Source: Phascolomyces articulosus
Lineage: Eukaryota > Mucoromycota > Mucoromycetes > Mucorales > Lichtheimiaceae
Direction: 5' to 3'
Assembly: GCA_025677815.1 (NCBI GenBank)
Contig: JAIXMP010000021.1
Coordinates: 682,001 to 746,000, forward strand
Length of the DNA: 64,000 bases
Shown here: one piece after another, positions 11,902-24,545 of the stretch
Position numbering within the stretch: position 1 is the first letter of the stretch
How the letters are laid out: each line of letters begins with the position of its first letter
Notes under the pieces: model-generated
What the model saw: only the letters and a program-made list of their open reading frames with translations
Database searches by the model: none
Told to the model about the DNA's origin: nothing
Made by a program: the position numbers and the translations under genes

Positions 11902-14738
11902 TTGCGCCGATAGATTTTATGTCCTTCCCATTCCTACTTTCCCCTTCGCCCCCTCACTATACTATGATTGGTGAGACAACATGCAAGGGCGATCATTGGG
12001 GTACAAAAGTGCAAAAAGGGCTTGCACCCTTCTTTTTATGTATATATTTTGATTTATATAATACTACTTAAATGACTATTATAATAAAATATTCATATAG
12101 TGGCAATCGGTCTATTTGTATTTGTGAATAAAAAAGAGTTTCCCGCTTTGAGTAAATCCAGTTATAAGTGTGGGTGGTGTTACAGATAAAACGAATTGCC
12201 GTTTAAATCCGTGAGTGAATAAGAGTAAAAGCATAAAATGGGATAATTTTAGATGTTAAATGGTTGTACAATAAACAAGTATTTGTTTTTCGGGAACATA
12301 AAGTTAAAGTCCATCTTTAAAACTCATGACTCTTCTTTTACAGTAATCATAGTAGTAGTAATAAGATTCTATTTTTCCGAAAGTTGTTCTTGTTCTTGTT
12401 ATTATGGTTAGTATACTATAAAGCTCCTTCTTCTTCTGAAAATACCAATCGTCGTTTCAAAAAGTAAAGACTCTAAATACTGCAGCAACACAACATGAAT
12501 AAAATATGATGATGCGAGGTCACCATACCTATCACATGTATATATCAATGTGTGTGCGTGTGTCTGGATTCTTGGAACTTGTCAATAATTCGTTTATTTA
12601 ACATCATATAATATATACCTGCATCTATTGAAATAAATAAAATAATATATATTCTATCATAAGGAATACTACCGATGCTCACATCAAAATCAAATTACAT
12701 ACATATTCATTCGCATCATCGATCATATTATGTATAATACTTATGCTATAAAATAATATGCACCATGGTAACAGCAACCTGCAGAAACGAATTACCATGA
12801 GAAATCTGCGGAAGTACAAAAAAAAGGATCACATAGAGCAGTGCTAACATTTTATTTATACATTTATAATAACAAACATATGTCGTGATGCGTAAATATT
12901 TAGTTCTGTTCAAAACCAAAAGCAAACCATTTCCCGAGTAAGAAGAACCCTATTCATGTTGAATGGAGTTCTTTGTCCTAAAAAGCAATAATGTGTTATC
13001 AGTACGTTAATATGTATATGCGTGCGGCTTCACTTTAGTTAGCCAAACAAAGTTCACGAGGAGAGATGCCTATAAACACATCAACAAACAAGAAAGAGGA
13101 TAGCATATTTATCCGATCAAACGAATATAACTAAATCATTTACTAATTCGTTATATTAAACTATATAAATTACCTTAGCGTCCATGTATAACATCTTCTT
13201 TTTTCTTTTCTTTTTTTTTTCTCCCCCAAATTTGCTATACTTCTCACCCTTACATTTTGTATGATAATTTGCAAACAAATATACAATTTGATAGCCTGCA
13301 GGTAGGAGTGAAAAGCGGTTAGACTTTTTTTTGTCTTGTTAAAAAAGAGAGAGTTTGTACTAGAAGAATATTTCTTGTTGTAGTTAGTATCTATATAGTA
13401 TATAAAGAATAGGATTCACGTTTCTTTCCCTTATATTCGTGGAGTATTCTCTTAAACCCGTTTGGTATGAAAAGGGAAAATGACTAAATAGATATAACTC
13501 TTCATTACTTTCAACTTGGTTGACTTTTGTGGTAACATCTTGACACAATGCGCCAAAAAAAATTGTGGAACCGTTATTTCGATCATTTCTCCCCCTGAAA
13601 AGGAAACCAATGCCAGAAATGATCTTTAAAATATACCAGAACCTAATTGCCCTTATCCGAGGGGTGGGCGGGTCGATTTTTTGGGGGGAGAGAGAGAGAG
13701 GTTAATATGAGAGGAACAAGGAAAAGGAAGAAGAGAAGGAGCCAACAACCAAAAAAAAAAAAAAAAAAAAAAGGCCTCGTGACTATTCGCATGCGTCGCA
13801 ATTTCCAGAATGGAGACTCCAGTGACACAGAACAAAAATAAGAGTCTTTGAGAATTTTATCGTTAGCACTGCACGTATATTTTTTTTTCTCCCCCAAACC
13901 CTCCTTTTCTTTTTTCGCGGCGCATATTCAATGGAGAGGCGCGTTTTTTTATTATATGATACTTTTGGGGGATGGTGGTGAAGCAGGAGAAGAGAAAAAC
14001 AGAGAGAAGAAGGAGGTTTTTTAAGATTTTTTAATAAATGATCAAAACAATACAACGACGAAATCAATCTTGGGGTTATTACGATGTGGATAATAACTAC
14101 AAAAAGGAAGTTTAAAAAAGCTTATTAGTAGTTTCTAGATTGCAAATGATCTCTCTAATAATAACCAAGCATACTAATCATATTATGATTACTATTTATT
14201 ATTGCATTTTCACTAACATGATCACTTTTTTTTTATTAATGGAAATGGATGAGGATCTTTATATCGAATGACGGTTTGGGAGACGATCGATTCCTTCATT
14301 TAGAGTGTCTGTGATAGAACAACAAAATATCGTGATTCCTATCTCAACTGACCCAAAATCTCGCCATAGCTATTAAGAAAAATATATATTTTTATGTTCA
14401 GTGTAGTATGCAATATAGATGATCCGTGTGTATAGGCTACTTTTTTTTGATAAAGAAGAAATAAAGACAAAGGGTACTAATTAAAAAGAATAAACCATTC
14501 ATGTTCTTTTTTCTTCGAGAAATATAATATATTATAGGATTAACCTCCCCCTCTCTCTCTCTCTCTCCCTCGTCTTCTTTAACTGTCCTTTATATTGTTC
14601 TATGTATAGGCTCCTTTTATTATGGTTTCCTTGGTCCTTTTCCCCTAGTAAGTTATATTACTAACCTTCAAATTAATGCGATACTTTATTGGTCATATAT
14701 TACTGACAACAGTACATGGAGATTTCTAAGTAAAATAG

Positions 14739-14781
14739 AAGGAGGAGGAGTAGTAGTAGTAGTAGTAGTGGTAGTGGTAGT
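14739..14781. repeat. GGA/GTA trinucleotide repeat
   Basis: A short GGA run passes into TAG/GTA units with later TGG interruptions; no gene is associated. Confidence 0.85.
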
Positions 14782-16254
14782 TGCATTATAATAGAAGAAG
14801 AGGGAGATGATTGCTTTTATTATTATTATAATGATGACGACTATTAGTTGTTAAGGAGTAGTCTTAGTACGTTGATTGCATCCTATTATTAGGATTGTCA
14901 AGTCCCTCGTCATTGAATTTTTTTTTTTAATTTGAAAATATCAAAAAATCTGTATATATGCATCATTCGCATGTTGTTTTGGAACTGCTGATCGTTTCTC
15001 CCTTTTAGACAGAAACTATTCAAGCCAAAGTAAATATCGTTACCTATATTTGTATATACTACTAACAGATCTTGATTGCTAATCTCTCCCCCCAACATTA
15101 TTTCCCTCTCGCTTCCTCTCTGTCCCATCATGCACTTGCGAATGCTATGTCAAGGGAGCCAATAATTGTGAGAAGTGTGAGGAGGAGTGGAAAACTACTT
15201 GGTTTCGCGTAACGTTACATAATATGATTGCAAATTTTTTTTGTTTACGAACAAAAAGATAATGTGAGAGCTGCATTGATACACGATGGTAATACCAGTT
15301 ACATATAGATTGAGCATGGGGTCCCAATGGACAGGTAAGTATCATCGGAAATCTCACTAATACGGCAACACTTTTTTTTATATATAAATCAAGCTATATG
15401 AGTGAGTATTATTATTATAATTGGTATAGGTTTTCATATATATTATATATGTTATTATTCAATAAATATATGTAAACCTCTCCCTCCCCCACTTTCTCCC
15501 TTTTGACAAACGATCAGGATGTGCTATTACGTCCAAAAGGCGCGTTTATTTTATTTTTTTTTGCACATGCGTCTGTGTTTCCTATAGTTTCACCTATTAC
15601 TTTTAGTATAAAGCATATGGAGAAATAAGCCTCCTTATAAACTTTCTTTTTTTGTTCTGTTTATTTCCAGGTACAGAAAGAGAAAGAGAGAGAGAGAGAG
15701 TTGATCATCAGTTTTATTAGAGAGAGAGAGAGCATATATGTCAATAATAAACACAAGTACTAACGGTCGAAACGTGAAAAATAAAAATAAAAAAAAGATA
15801 TACGAATGATGAGCATTAAGCTAGTTATAACTAAAACAAAAAAAAAATGCTGTGTAAAAATAGCATATAGGATATTGAATGGATGAATGATGATTATTAT
15901 TTTTAATCAGCAAAAATTATATAGTAATTGTTTGGTTGCATTTGTTGTTGTTATATTTGATTGTAAAGTAAACTTCTTCAACTCGTTTTTTTCCCTTCTT
16001 TATATTGTATAATAATAATAAAAAAGTGCACCCTTAGAAAAAAATGGCTTATCGTTCATTCGATGGGACTATTCCTGTCGGGTTATTTTGCCCCTGACCT
16101 CATAAAACCGTTTACTACTTAAACGTGCTCTTCGCGAAATATCTCTACTTAACCCTTTCTTCTTTACTTTCCTTTCATTTTTTTATTTATTTATTATATG
16201 CCTATTGGCTTCTACAAGCAGTAAATCTTCCTTACTATTATTACCACCACTACT

Positions 16255-17665
16255 ATGACCAAGAAACGAATTCTTCATTGCGAATTTTGCTTTAAAACAT
16301 TTACACGTCCAAGTGCTTTGCGACCACACAGATATACCCACACTGGTGAGAAACCATTCGCTTGCCATGTGTAAGTATCTTTTTTTTTTCAATTCATAAT
16401 ATACTATGATTATCAATGATTTCTTTTTGTATTATTAAAAATTCAACAAGTGGATGGATGGAAACCTCTTTTCAATGGATAAGAAAAACAGAATGCAACA
16501 GTTATTCCTCATTATCATGCATCATGTACATATGTTGTTTCTTACATATACATTTTTATTATTATTACAATTCTGTAGTCCAGGTTGTGGTCGACGATTC
16601 ACTGTCATTAGTAACTTACGTCGACATTACAAAGTCCATGAAAGACGACAATTCCAACCCGTGTTTGCTACATATGGTGAATTGTCTGCTTTTCTTTTTG
16701 CGTATTTATCCCAACAGCAGCAACAACCACCACCAACAGGTGCTACTGCTAGCAGTAGTTATCCATTCGCTGCCGATGCTGGTGCTGGCAGTGCTGGTAA
16801 TGGTGGCAGCAGTGATGATAATGGTATAGAAACAAATACTATGTCTCATCATCCCTTGCAGCACCCTCCTCATCCACCTCCACCCGTCGTTTCAGCTCCT
16901 TCGATTCCTTCTACCGGGCCTTCGATTCCTTCACATAACAGTTATTCGTATTCTTCTAATGTGAATAATACTGGTAGATCAGCATCAATTTGTTTCTCGC
17001 CTGGGTCATCCACATCAAGCTCGGCACCAAGTCTTGTGAACACGCCCATATCCTCCGACCCTCTTGCACAGCAACCACCACGTCGTGGAAGTCATCCAAC
17101 ATTCCCTACTTATTATCAACACCCTCATCCTCATCATCCTCATCAAGTGCCATCTGCTCCTTTATCATGCACTGCATCATCCTTGTTACCAGAAACGCCG
17201 CCACCTGGAGGAATATTAGAAGAACAACAGCAACCAACAGTAGTTGAAAGTGTTCCACTTACTGCTATGAGCAGTGTTAGTAGCATTGGTAGCCTATCCA
17301 CAGCAGGCGGCTCCCCTCCACTCCCTATTATACCATCCTCTGCAGCACCAAGTAACACACATAATAATAACAATTCAATACCAACGGAATCATCAACAAC
17401 ACCTTCATCATCATCATCTTCATCATTAACCCCTTCCATGTCATTTCAGTATGCACCTCTTTCGCATCAACATCACCCTCATCACAACAACAATAACAAA
17501 ACATCCAATACCATCACTGAAAAACATATGCTTGATAATGAAGAGCTCATGTCATGGATCTTATCACAACAGCAACAACAACCAAAACAACAACAACCAG
17601 ATACCCCTCTCTATTATGATAACCCTAATACCACCATGTATTCCAACTTTTATTATTCGCAGTAG
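16255..17665 (+). CDS. Two-finger C2H2 zinc-finger transcription factor, copy 1
   Basis: Two exons, 16255-16370 and 16579-17665 (GTAAGT donor, TAG acceptor, phase 2), give 400 residues. Finger 1 is in exon 1 (CEFC...H-x3-H) with the TGEKPF linker. Finger 2 straddles the intron (C-x4-C, then LRRHYKVH). A predicted helix, QFQPVFATYGELSAFLFAYL, follows and is shared with the paralogue at 20843. The rest is low-complexity Ser/Pro/Gln/His, typical of a fungal activation region, with a conserved C-terminal tail (SW, PLYY, FYY). The start was chosen because ATGACCAAGAAACG is identical in position and context in the paralogue and has an in-frame exon of the same 116 nt. DNA binding in the nucleus is expected; target genes are unknown. 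The convergent MFS remnant downstream is part of the same duplicated unit. Confidence 0.88.
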
Positions 17666-17999
17666 TAGTCTGATACTTAATTATTTTATGACAATTTGAA
17701 AATACACACATACAAAATAATATTTATGGTTTTTGCTTATTATATGCTTTATGATTATTAGTTCATATGAAGTTTTTCTTGTTTTTAGTTTTTGTTTGTT
17801 TGTTTGCTTTTTTTTTTTGTTTATTTGTTGATATATAAAAACATATAAAAGTATAATTTAGAAAAGGAAAAGGTTGATGCAATGACTCACGGTTCAAAGA
17901 ATGTATTTTGGGGAGTGTTTTTTTTTGTTTTTTTACGTGGACAGGTTATATGAACAAAACTGGGATACATATGTTACAAGAAGAATTATAGTCTTCTTT

Positions 18000-20180
18000 C
18001 TTCTTATTATTCACAATGTACCAATGGAAATATGTTATAAAAATGACATACAATGACTAAATCCAAGGATGTGGTATATAAAAGCATCAAATCTATAGCA
18101 AAGAGGAGGGTTCAAAAAACTCGCTTATCTTACTTCTTCGTAGTTGGTACTAGTTATCTGTGAGCGGATTTCAAAATCAGCCAATGGAGAAGTATGTCCA
18201 GTGAATTCAATTCATTAATAAATGTAAAGAGTATGGTTGAGATCTTTTTTTCTTCAGTTTCTGAACCCCCTCCTATATTAGTTGTGCTAAATAGGATGCA
18301 TATGTTTTTTTTTCAGAAAGTATTAATCCTAAATTTCTCCAAATTGAGTAAAGATCGAAAATGTGTCACTTTAATGGCCCCATGCGTTTTTTTTTTCTTA
18401 TATAATATCAGAAGAATGAAGAAATAGATGATTATAGGACAACCACGAACTACAGTTTTTATTATTATGAATTTTAAAAAGGAGTAATCCAAATAAAAAA
18501 CAATAAGCAAATTATATAAAGCATATATAAGCATTAATTGATGCTTTGCATCTATACAAACGAACTATGGGAATTTACTAATAATTACACATATGGGAGA
18601 AAAAATGGAATAAAAGAAAAAAACAAAGTTGTTGCATTCTGGAACACTATTCTTCTCCCTGTGTATGTTGTACCTTCCTATCAAGCTTCATACTAAAAAA
18701 AAGTACTTTTCTAATATCAATAAATTGTGCATTATGCTGCCCACGACTCGTACTTCATGTATTATGCCAAATTATTTAAAATCAAAGACATATTTTTAAT
18801 AAAAGTGTATCTATCATTTCAAATCTTAGAGAAAATTCATCACATTAATAATAATGATAATAACAGTGAGTGATGAAAGATTTATAACAAAAAATAATAT
18901 ATTTGTGCAAGTAAATGGGAGGTGTGTGTATGTGTGTTTAAAACTTACTGCATGTAAAAACCATAATATAGTCGAGACGTTACATATAGATGGGACGCAC
19001 CATACATTACTTCTTTGCAAGCAACAAGTGAGAGCAACATCACTTGGCTGGAACACGACATATATTTGCAAATCAAAACGGAGATGTAAAATGTAATATC
19101 CAAATGGTACGTTTTTCACCGAACGGGAGTGTGTTACATAAAAACGTAATCTAAACAGAAACGTACGCCCCACTCAGCACACTAGCCAACTTGTCCCTAA
19201 TTTTTTAAAGATTATTTCTATTTCTCACCTCTATCCCGATAATAATAAATCAACGATGATTCTGTTTTCTTGATCCTGCGTTACATTTGAAAAAACAAAA
19301 AAACATATGTCGAATAACCAAAAAGTAGTTCCATGTTTTTCTGGACGATTGTTGGGTTCCTTTAAAAAAAGAAGTTATATCGCTACTAGGAGAGAATGTT
19401 ATGTGGGTCCGATAGACCATAATGAAAAAGATGAAGGATGATATCTTCTCTAGTTGTTATTATTTGTTCTTGATCTTCTTGGCTGATTTTTTTCTATTAT
19501 ATATACGTATTATTATTCACTTTTTACTTCAATTACAGAGGATTCAAGGGCAGGCTGAATACCTCACCTGTATACATTGATATATATCATCCTGACGTTG
19601 TTCTTCTGTAATCATTTTCAGATGTCAAAATAAAAATAGCAATCAAGGTACATTATAATATATATTTAGTAACGCTTTAAAGTTGGAACATAAGTTAAGA
19701 CGAATACCAAAATCATTGGTATTAAAAGTACTAGAACTGTTGATACAATCAAATGCGTCCTAAACCAAAATAAGCTATCCAGTGAAAAAAGGATGTACAA
19801 AAAATTTAGTGGTAACTTTTTTTTATCGTGTACACCCCCAGCATCTTAGAATATGCAAACTTATAATGACGGATACTTGATGCGAGGGGAGCTCCCATTT
19901 TTCTTTTGCACCAAAAAAAAAAAAACGAGTATGTTTATTTGGGGTATATCATGCGGAACCACGTTTTGTATCATGGTTGCGTTCAGGAGCTCACCACCGA
20001 TAAAATGCAATTGACACCAGGTGTTGATGTAGAGCACAGTAGCAAAACCCATAAAAAAAACAACAAAAAATGATAACGCCATCAACAACAGCGTGATAGA
20101 AGTTGTGGACAAGGATGATGCACGGATCATCACTATTTTTTAGCTTATGCCAAGGACTCCTTGATAATCATCATATGATC
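18000..20180 (-). pseudogene. Decayed Bsc6-like MFS transporter (paralogue of the gene at 22398-24545)
   Basis: Minus-strand remnants align in order with the intact copy. About 19861-20180 matches exon 3 (MIIK..., then SLSTTSITLLLMAL and GELLNATM) but contains several stops. About 19540-19640 and 19225-19350 match parts of exon 4. About 18965-19200 matches exon 5, sharing the stretch around GTTTTTCACC and AAATCAAAAC. About 18000-18090 matches the last exon. Frames are broken by stops and indels, and exons 1-2 were not found. It lies convergent to zinc-finger copy 1, just as the intact MFS gene lies to copy 2, so it arose with the segmental duplication and then died. Exact ends are uncertain. 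Confidence 0.82.
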
Positions 20181-20842
20181 AGACAGTTGAACGGTAATAC
20201 CATTAGTATATTATAAAGTACGTTGCTTCTGAATAAATAAATAAAGTTGATTTTCTTTGCTGTTTTCAAGGAGAAATGTTGTGTCATATACATATTATAT
20301 CATTGGAGATAAATATATGTAAATAAAGAATTTATGGTCAATTATTTGTAGTATTTGTGGGAAAAAGGTTACTATACTGTAGATAATATCAGTAATAACA
20401 ACAGTAATTCTATGTGGTTCCATAGTAATAAAAAAAAGAATGTTTAGATAAAGTAATACTTCTAGCCATAATTTTTACAAGAAGCCGATTATTATATAAA
20501 AGACATCAAATATTAATTATTTGTTACATTTGTATTTTCTTCTTCTTCTTCCTCTTCTTGATGATAATAGGCTTTCCTTTAGAAAAAAAAATGCTATCGC
20601 TATCACATACATCAGCTATTGGAGTGTTGTTCGTTTTACCGGATTATTTTTGCTCCCCCCCCACCTCCCCTGATCTTGCAAACATCCATTCCTACTTAAA
20701 CCTACAAGAGCTGTTACAGTTTATCTGTGTTTAATCCTTTTATTTTTTTTTTCTTTACCTTCCTCTCGTTTTTATATATTGCTTGTATATACTCAATTTT
20801 GGCGACTTCCAACAGTAATCGTGTTTCTTGTTATATATTATC
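20181..20842. other. Spacer and leader of zinc-finger copy 2
   Basis: No coding signal. The last hundred bases (pyrimidine-rich, then a TTGGCGACTTCCAACAGTAA-like stretch) resemble the leader of copy 1 at 16150-16254, so the duplication includes the promoter-proximal region. Confidence 0.55.
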
Positions 20843-21629
20843 ATGACCAAGAAACGGATTTTTCATTGCGAGTTTTGCTTTAAAACATTTACACGTCCGA
20901 GTGCTTTGCGGCCACACAGATATACTCACACTGGTGAAAAACCATTTGCTTGCAATGTGTAAGTTTCTCTGTTATAAAAGCTAACAAGTAAATGGAAATG
21001 AACGAAAATATATAGTTGCTGTTGTTTCTTATATATAAAATTACTTTTTTTTTTTACTATCCTTATATAGACCAGGCTGTGGTCGACGATTTACTGTTAT
21101 GAGTAACTTACGTCGACATTCCAAAGTTCATGAAAAGCAACAATTCCAACCAGTGTTTACTAAGTACGATGAACTATCTGCTTTTATTTTTGCGTATCTA
21201 TCCCAACAGCAGGAGCAACAACAAGAGGGTAATACACATCCATTTTCTGTTGATGGTAATAATGGTGATGAGGGTAGAATACAAACAAATTATACTACCA
21301 TGTTTCATCAACCATCGCACCCTCTTGATCCGTCTTCATCCACAGGTTATGATCCGTCTGCATCCACAGGTTATGATCCATCTTTATCCACATATTATGA
21401 TCCATCTTTATCCACAGATTATGATTCCCTTTATCCTACCATTGATCCTTTTGTTCCTTTAAGCAATAGCTACTCATCTCCTTCTTCGAATAATACCGTG
21501 AGATCAGCATCTATTTGTGTCTCATCTGTATCGTCCATGCAAAGCTCATCAGTAGTGCCAAATCCCATCAATACATCAATACACCGTGACCATAATTATT
21601 TACAACAACAACTACAACTACAACTACAA

Positions 21630-21664
<35 letters not shown>

Positions 21665-22127
21665 ACGTCGTAAAAGCTACCCGGTTTATCCTCACTATTA
21701 TCAACACCAACCAAAACAGCAACTAGAGCAAGGTAATGAAATAAATGTACCATTAACTACCGTTAAAAACAACGTCGGTAGTGATGACAATCTATTTATA
21801 ACTGGCAGTTCCACTCCACTCCCTATTATACCAGCTGCAGCAAATACCATTAATAATAATCAAAATAATTCAACTGCCACCACTTTATCACCATCACTGA
21901 CAGCTTCCGTCCCATTCCAGTATGTTCTTCCTCATCATCACGACGACAATAATTGTAACACAGTTAATCAAATTATCTCTGAAAACCCTATGTTTAATAA
22001 TGAAGGAGAATTTATATCATGGGAAGTACCACAGCAACAGCAACAACTTGTTAATAATAACCCCCTTTACTATTATGAACCTATTACCACTACCTACCAT
22101 TCCAGTTTTTATTATTTGCAACAATAG
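20843..22127 (+). CDS. Two-finger C2H2 zinc-finger transcription factor, copy 2
   Basis: Two exons, 20843-20958 and 21071-22127, give 390 residues. Exon 1 has the same 116-nt length and the same phase-2 intron as copy 1 at 16255. The fingers are nearly identical to copy 1 (CEFC..., [23 protein letters not shown]), and the following helix [20 protein letters not shown] is conserved. Beyond that the proteins diverge: this copy has four in-frame copies of an eight-residue Tyr-Asp-Pro-Ser repeat and a poly-Gln run, then the shared C-terminal tail (PLYY, FYY). Nuclear DNA-binding regulator by family; targets unknown. Between the two exon 1 sequences I count nine base differences, seven silent, which suggests both copies are constrained. 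Confidence 0.88.
21327..21422 (+). repeat. Coding minisatellite, four 24-bp units
   Basis: Four consecutive 24-bp units starting GATCC[AG]TCT and ending in TAT encode an eight-residue repeat (D-P-S-x-S-T-x-Y). It stays in frame and is absent from copy 1, so it expanded after the duplication or was lost there. Confidence 0.92.
21599..21666 (+). repeat. CAA/CAG tract coding poly-Gln
   Basis: Mixed CAA/CAG and CTA codons give a Gln/Leu then pure Gln run within zinc-finger copy 2; likely length-polymorphic. Confidence 0.9.
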
Positions 22128-22289
22128 TTTTATCTTTTTTATTTAAAAAAAAAGATAGAAGTATATTATACTATGCTTATATGAAAAATATTGTTTTATG
22201 TTATGTATATGTTTATATAAAAGGATCATAAGGAAAAGAAAAGCGGAGAAATAGGCACTCATGCTAAGATGCGTTTGATCGCGATGCAG

Positions 22290-22292
<3 letters not shown>

Positions 22293-22321
<29 letters not shown>
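22293..22321. repeat. Poly-T run of 29
   Basis: An uninterrupted T homopolymer between the convergent zinc-finger and MFS genes. Length in the assembly may be unreliable. Confidence 0.9.
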
Positions 22322-22397
22322 GTGGTAGTTATGTACATATTTGGAGTTTATTAAGAATGTGTTACAACAATAAGGTTTTCCTTTTTTTTTCATCTTA

Positions 22398-24545
22398 TTA
22401 CTCACGATATCTTGAGTGAAAACCATCACATAACTTTTGTAAAAAGGACTTATGACTAGGTTCAGGGTTTGGTATAAAAAACCAAAAGGCAAAGATGGTA
22501 GAAGACATGGCCACTGTAAATGGAGGCATCACTCCCACCCCAAAACCGTTAATAAGTATACCCGCGAGATATGGGAAAAGTGCTGAGCCACCACTGCCAC
22601 ACTATTATCATATTGCATGATGAGTGATCTTATATCTGTAATCGGTGTTTTTTGTTTGTTGTAAACAAAAGATGATACATAAACAAATAGAATTCACTTT
22701 TTTTTAAAAAAAAAACCCAACTTACTGCACATAAAAACCCGACACATGTTGCATAGAGATGACATGGGACACATTGTTTTGCAAGTGATAATATTGTTGG
22801 AAAAAGTGGACCAAGCGCCACACCAGAGACCACAAGAGCAATTGCGCTCACTGCAACAAATGGAACGGCCCAGAACATAGCACACATACAAATCAAAACA
22901 GAAATGTAAATATAAACCATCCGTTTTTCACCAAATTTGAGTGTGACATAACCCAAACAGATACGTCCAACACACAAACCGGCCCTATATATCATTATTT
23001 ATATATTATACAACTATATTGAGTATTGTAAAAAAAAATAGTTTTTAGTAAATAAAATATATGGCCTACCAGTATCCTGATAATAGATGTGCCATTGCCT
23101 CCTGATCGTGGCTACGTTCGGAAATCAAAAATGTATAGGCCCAATCACCAATCGTTACTTCAATACCAACATAAACCAAAAGATAGAGACAACCAATATA
23201 AGCTATACGGTAACGAATAGCTTGAGCTAAAGCATTTCCTTGTTTTTCTGGACGTTCATCCTCTATTATAGTTGAAACAGCTGTTGTACCACTACTAGTA
23301 GAAGAACGTCTGGATTCGATGGAATGTAGTGAAGATCGACGGAAAGAGGACGAGGCAGATGCTATCTTCTTTTTCTCCGGTAATGGATTTTGATCTTGTT
23401 CTTCTTTACTAACTATTTTTTCACCATCTACATCATCACTACTTCTTCTAAGTTCAACGGCGGTCGCTTCAAGGTCAGGTTCAATACCGACTTGTCTACG
23501 TCGATCATCCTGATCTCGTTCTTCCGCAATTTTTAAATGTCGAAATGAAAATATACATGTAATCAAATTTACGACGGCAAAACTTGAAAGTACAAGATAT
23601 GTATAATTCCAAGGTCGATATTGAAGCAGAGCTGATGCAATAAAGGGTCCAACCAATGCACCTAAACCAAAAGAAGCTATGTATATATACCAAGTGACGT
23701 TAAAAAAATTTTAGTACGTGTTTGCCCTTTTTTTTTATTATAGCATAGTTAAATTCTGTCATTTGAGAATGTTCATTAAATCATAGTTATGGGGATAAAA
23801 TAATATATATACCATGCAGAAAATTTAGCATCATAGTTGCATTTGGAAGTTCACCGACGAAAACATTCGCGCCAGATTGCGTGAGTGCAACTCCAAATCC
23901 CACAAAAACGTAAAATACACAAAGAACAGGGAATGGTAACGCCATCAATAGCATGATGAAGCCAATCGATAAGGATAACGCACCGACCATCACTGTTTTT
24001 GCCTGGGTCAATTTCTTGATAATCATTCCATTCAATAATGCAGCTATGTAATGATATTAAAATTGGTGATATATTAATTTGAGAAAAATGTGATATATAT
24101 GTTATTTTAATGGTAACGAATGAGAAGAAAAAAAAAGTATTATATATTATACCAATGGCAAAACCAGATGCATAACATAAAAATACGGTTGATATCACGG
24201 ATTGATCAACACCATAATATTCTTTCATGTGCGGTAATATGATGCCCTATAAATATTAAAACGTTGAATAAGTCGTCCTATGAATGCTAAAGGTAACATA
24301 GTTTGTTGGTATGGATGTATTACAAGATTTCCATCATTTAAACCCGTAAAGAATTGGATAAAAAATGATTGTAACAATGGTGGTAAAATAGGTAGTAGCC
24401 AGTCGTGACGATGGCTTGCCGATTTCACAGTCGTCGTATCATCCTCACTGTTACTATTATTATGATCATCCCCGCTCTCTTTATGATTTACTTGTATTTC
24501 TTCTTTATGGAATATCGACATCATGTCAATAAAAAATGATATCAA
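22398..24545 (-). CDS. MFS transporter, Bsc6 (bypass of stop codon 6)-like
   Basis: Six exons (24545-24324, 24246-24153, 24043-23813, 23676-23070, 22984-22726, 22601-22398) join to 538 residues. Seen: TM1 region FFTGLNDGNLGIILPHMKEYYGV, split by the first intron; paired 6-TM halves; and a charged Ser-rich cytosolic loop of about 90 residues in the middle (RDQDDRRR... to ERPEKQGN). The second half has GDWAYTFLISER and AGLCVGRICLGYVTLKFGEKR, a degenerate loop motif. This layout fits fungal Bsc6-like members of the FucP/MFSD4-type MFS group, whose substrates are poorly known (sugars are a guess). The first ATG is used; Met8 or Met9 (24524, 24521) are equally possible starts and give a more usual polar N-terminus. 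A dead paralogue lies at 18000-20180. Confidence 0.83.

Larger units (their letters stand above)
9680..16254. other. Gene-poor AT-rich stretch
   Basis: About 6.5 kb without a supportable gene. Open frames here come from simple repeats, such as poly-Leu and poly-Tyr readings of the TTA tract, or are short and random-looking. It holds several microsatellites, a 22-base A run at 13751-13772 and a 14-bp palindrome. The last hundred bases are the leader of the zinc-finger gene and resemble the leader of its paralogue at 20740-20842. Confidence 0.6.

Noticed and set aside
11756..12071. Open frames with poly-Leu and poly-Tyr
   Set aside because: They are readings of the (TTA)n microsatellite with random ends; no start context, splicing or domain.
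13643..14067. Several overlapping frames around the A22 run
   Set aside because: Composed of poly-Phe/poly-Lys from homopolymers and flanking purine tracts; no coding character.
17143..17439. 98-codon minus-strand frame inside zinc-finger copy 1
   Set aside because: Antisense shadow of the Ser/Pro-rich coding exon.
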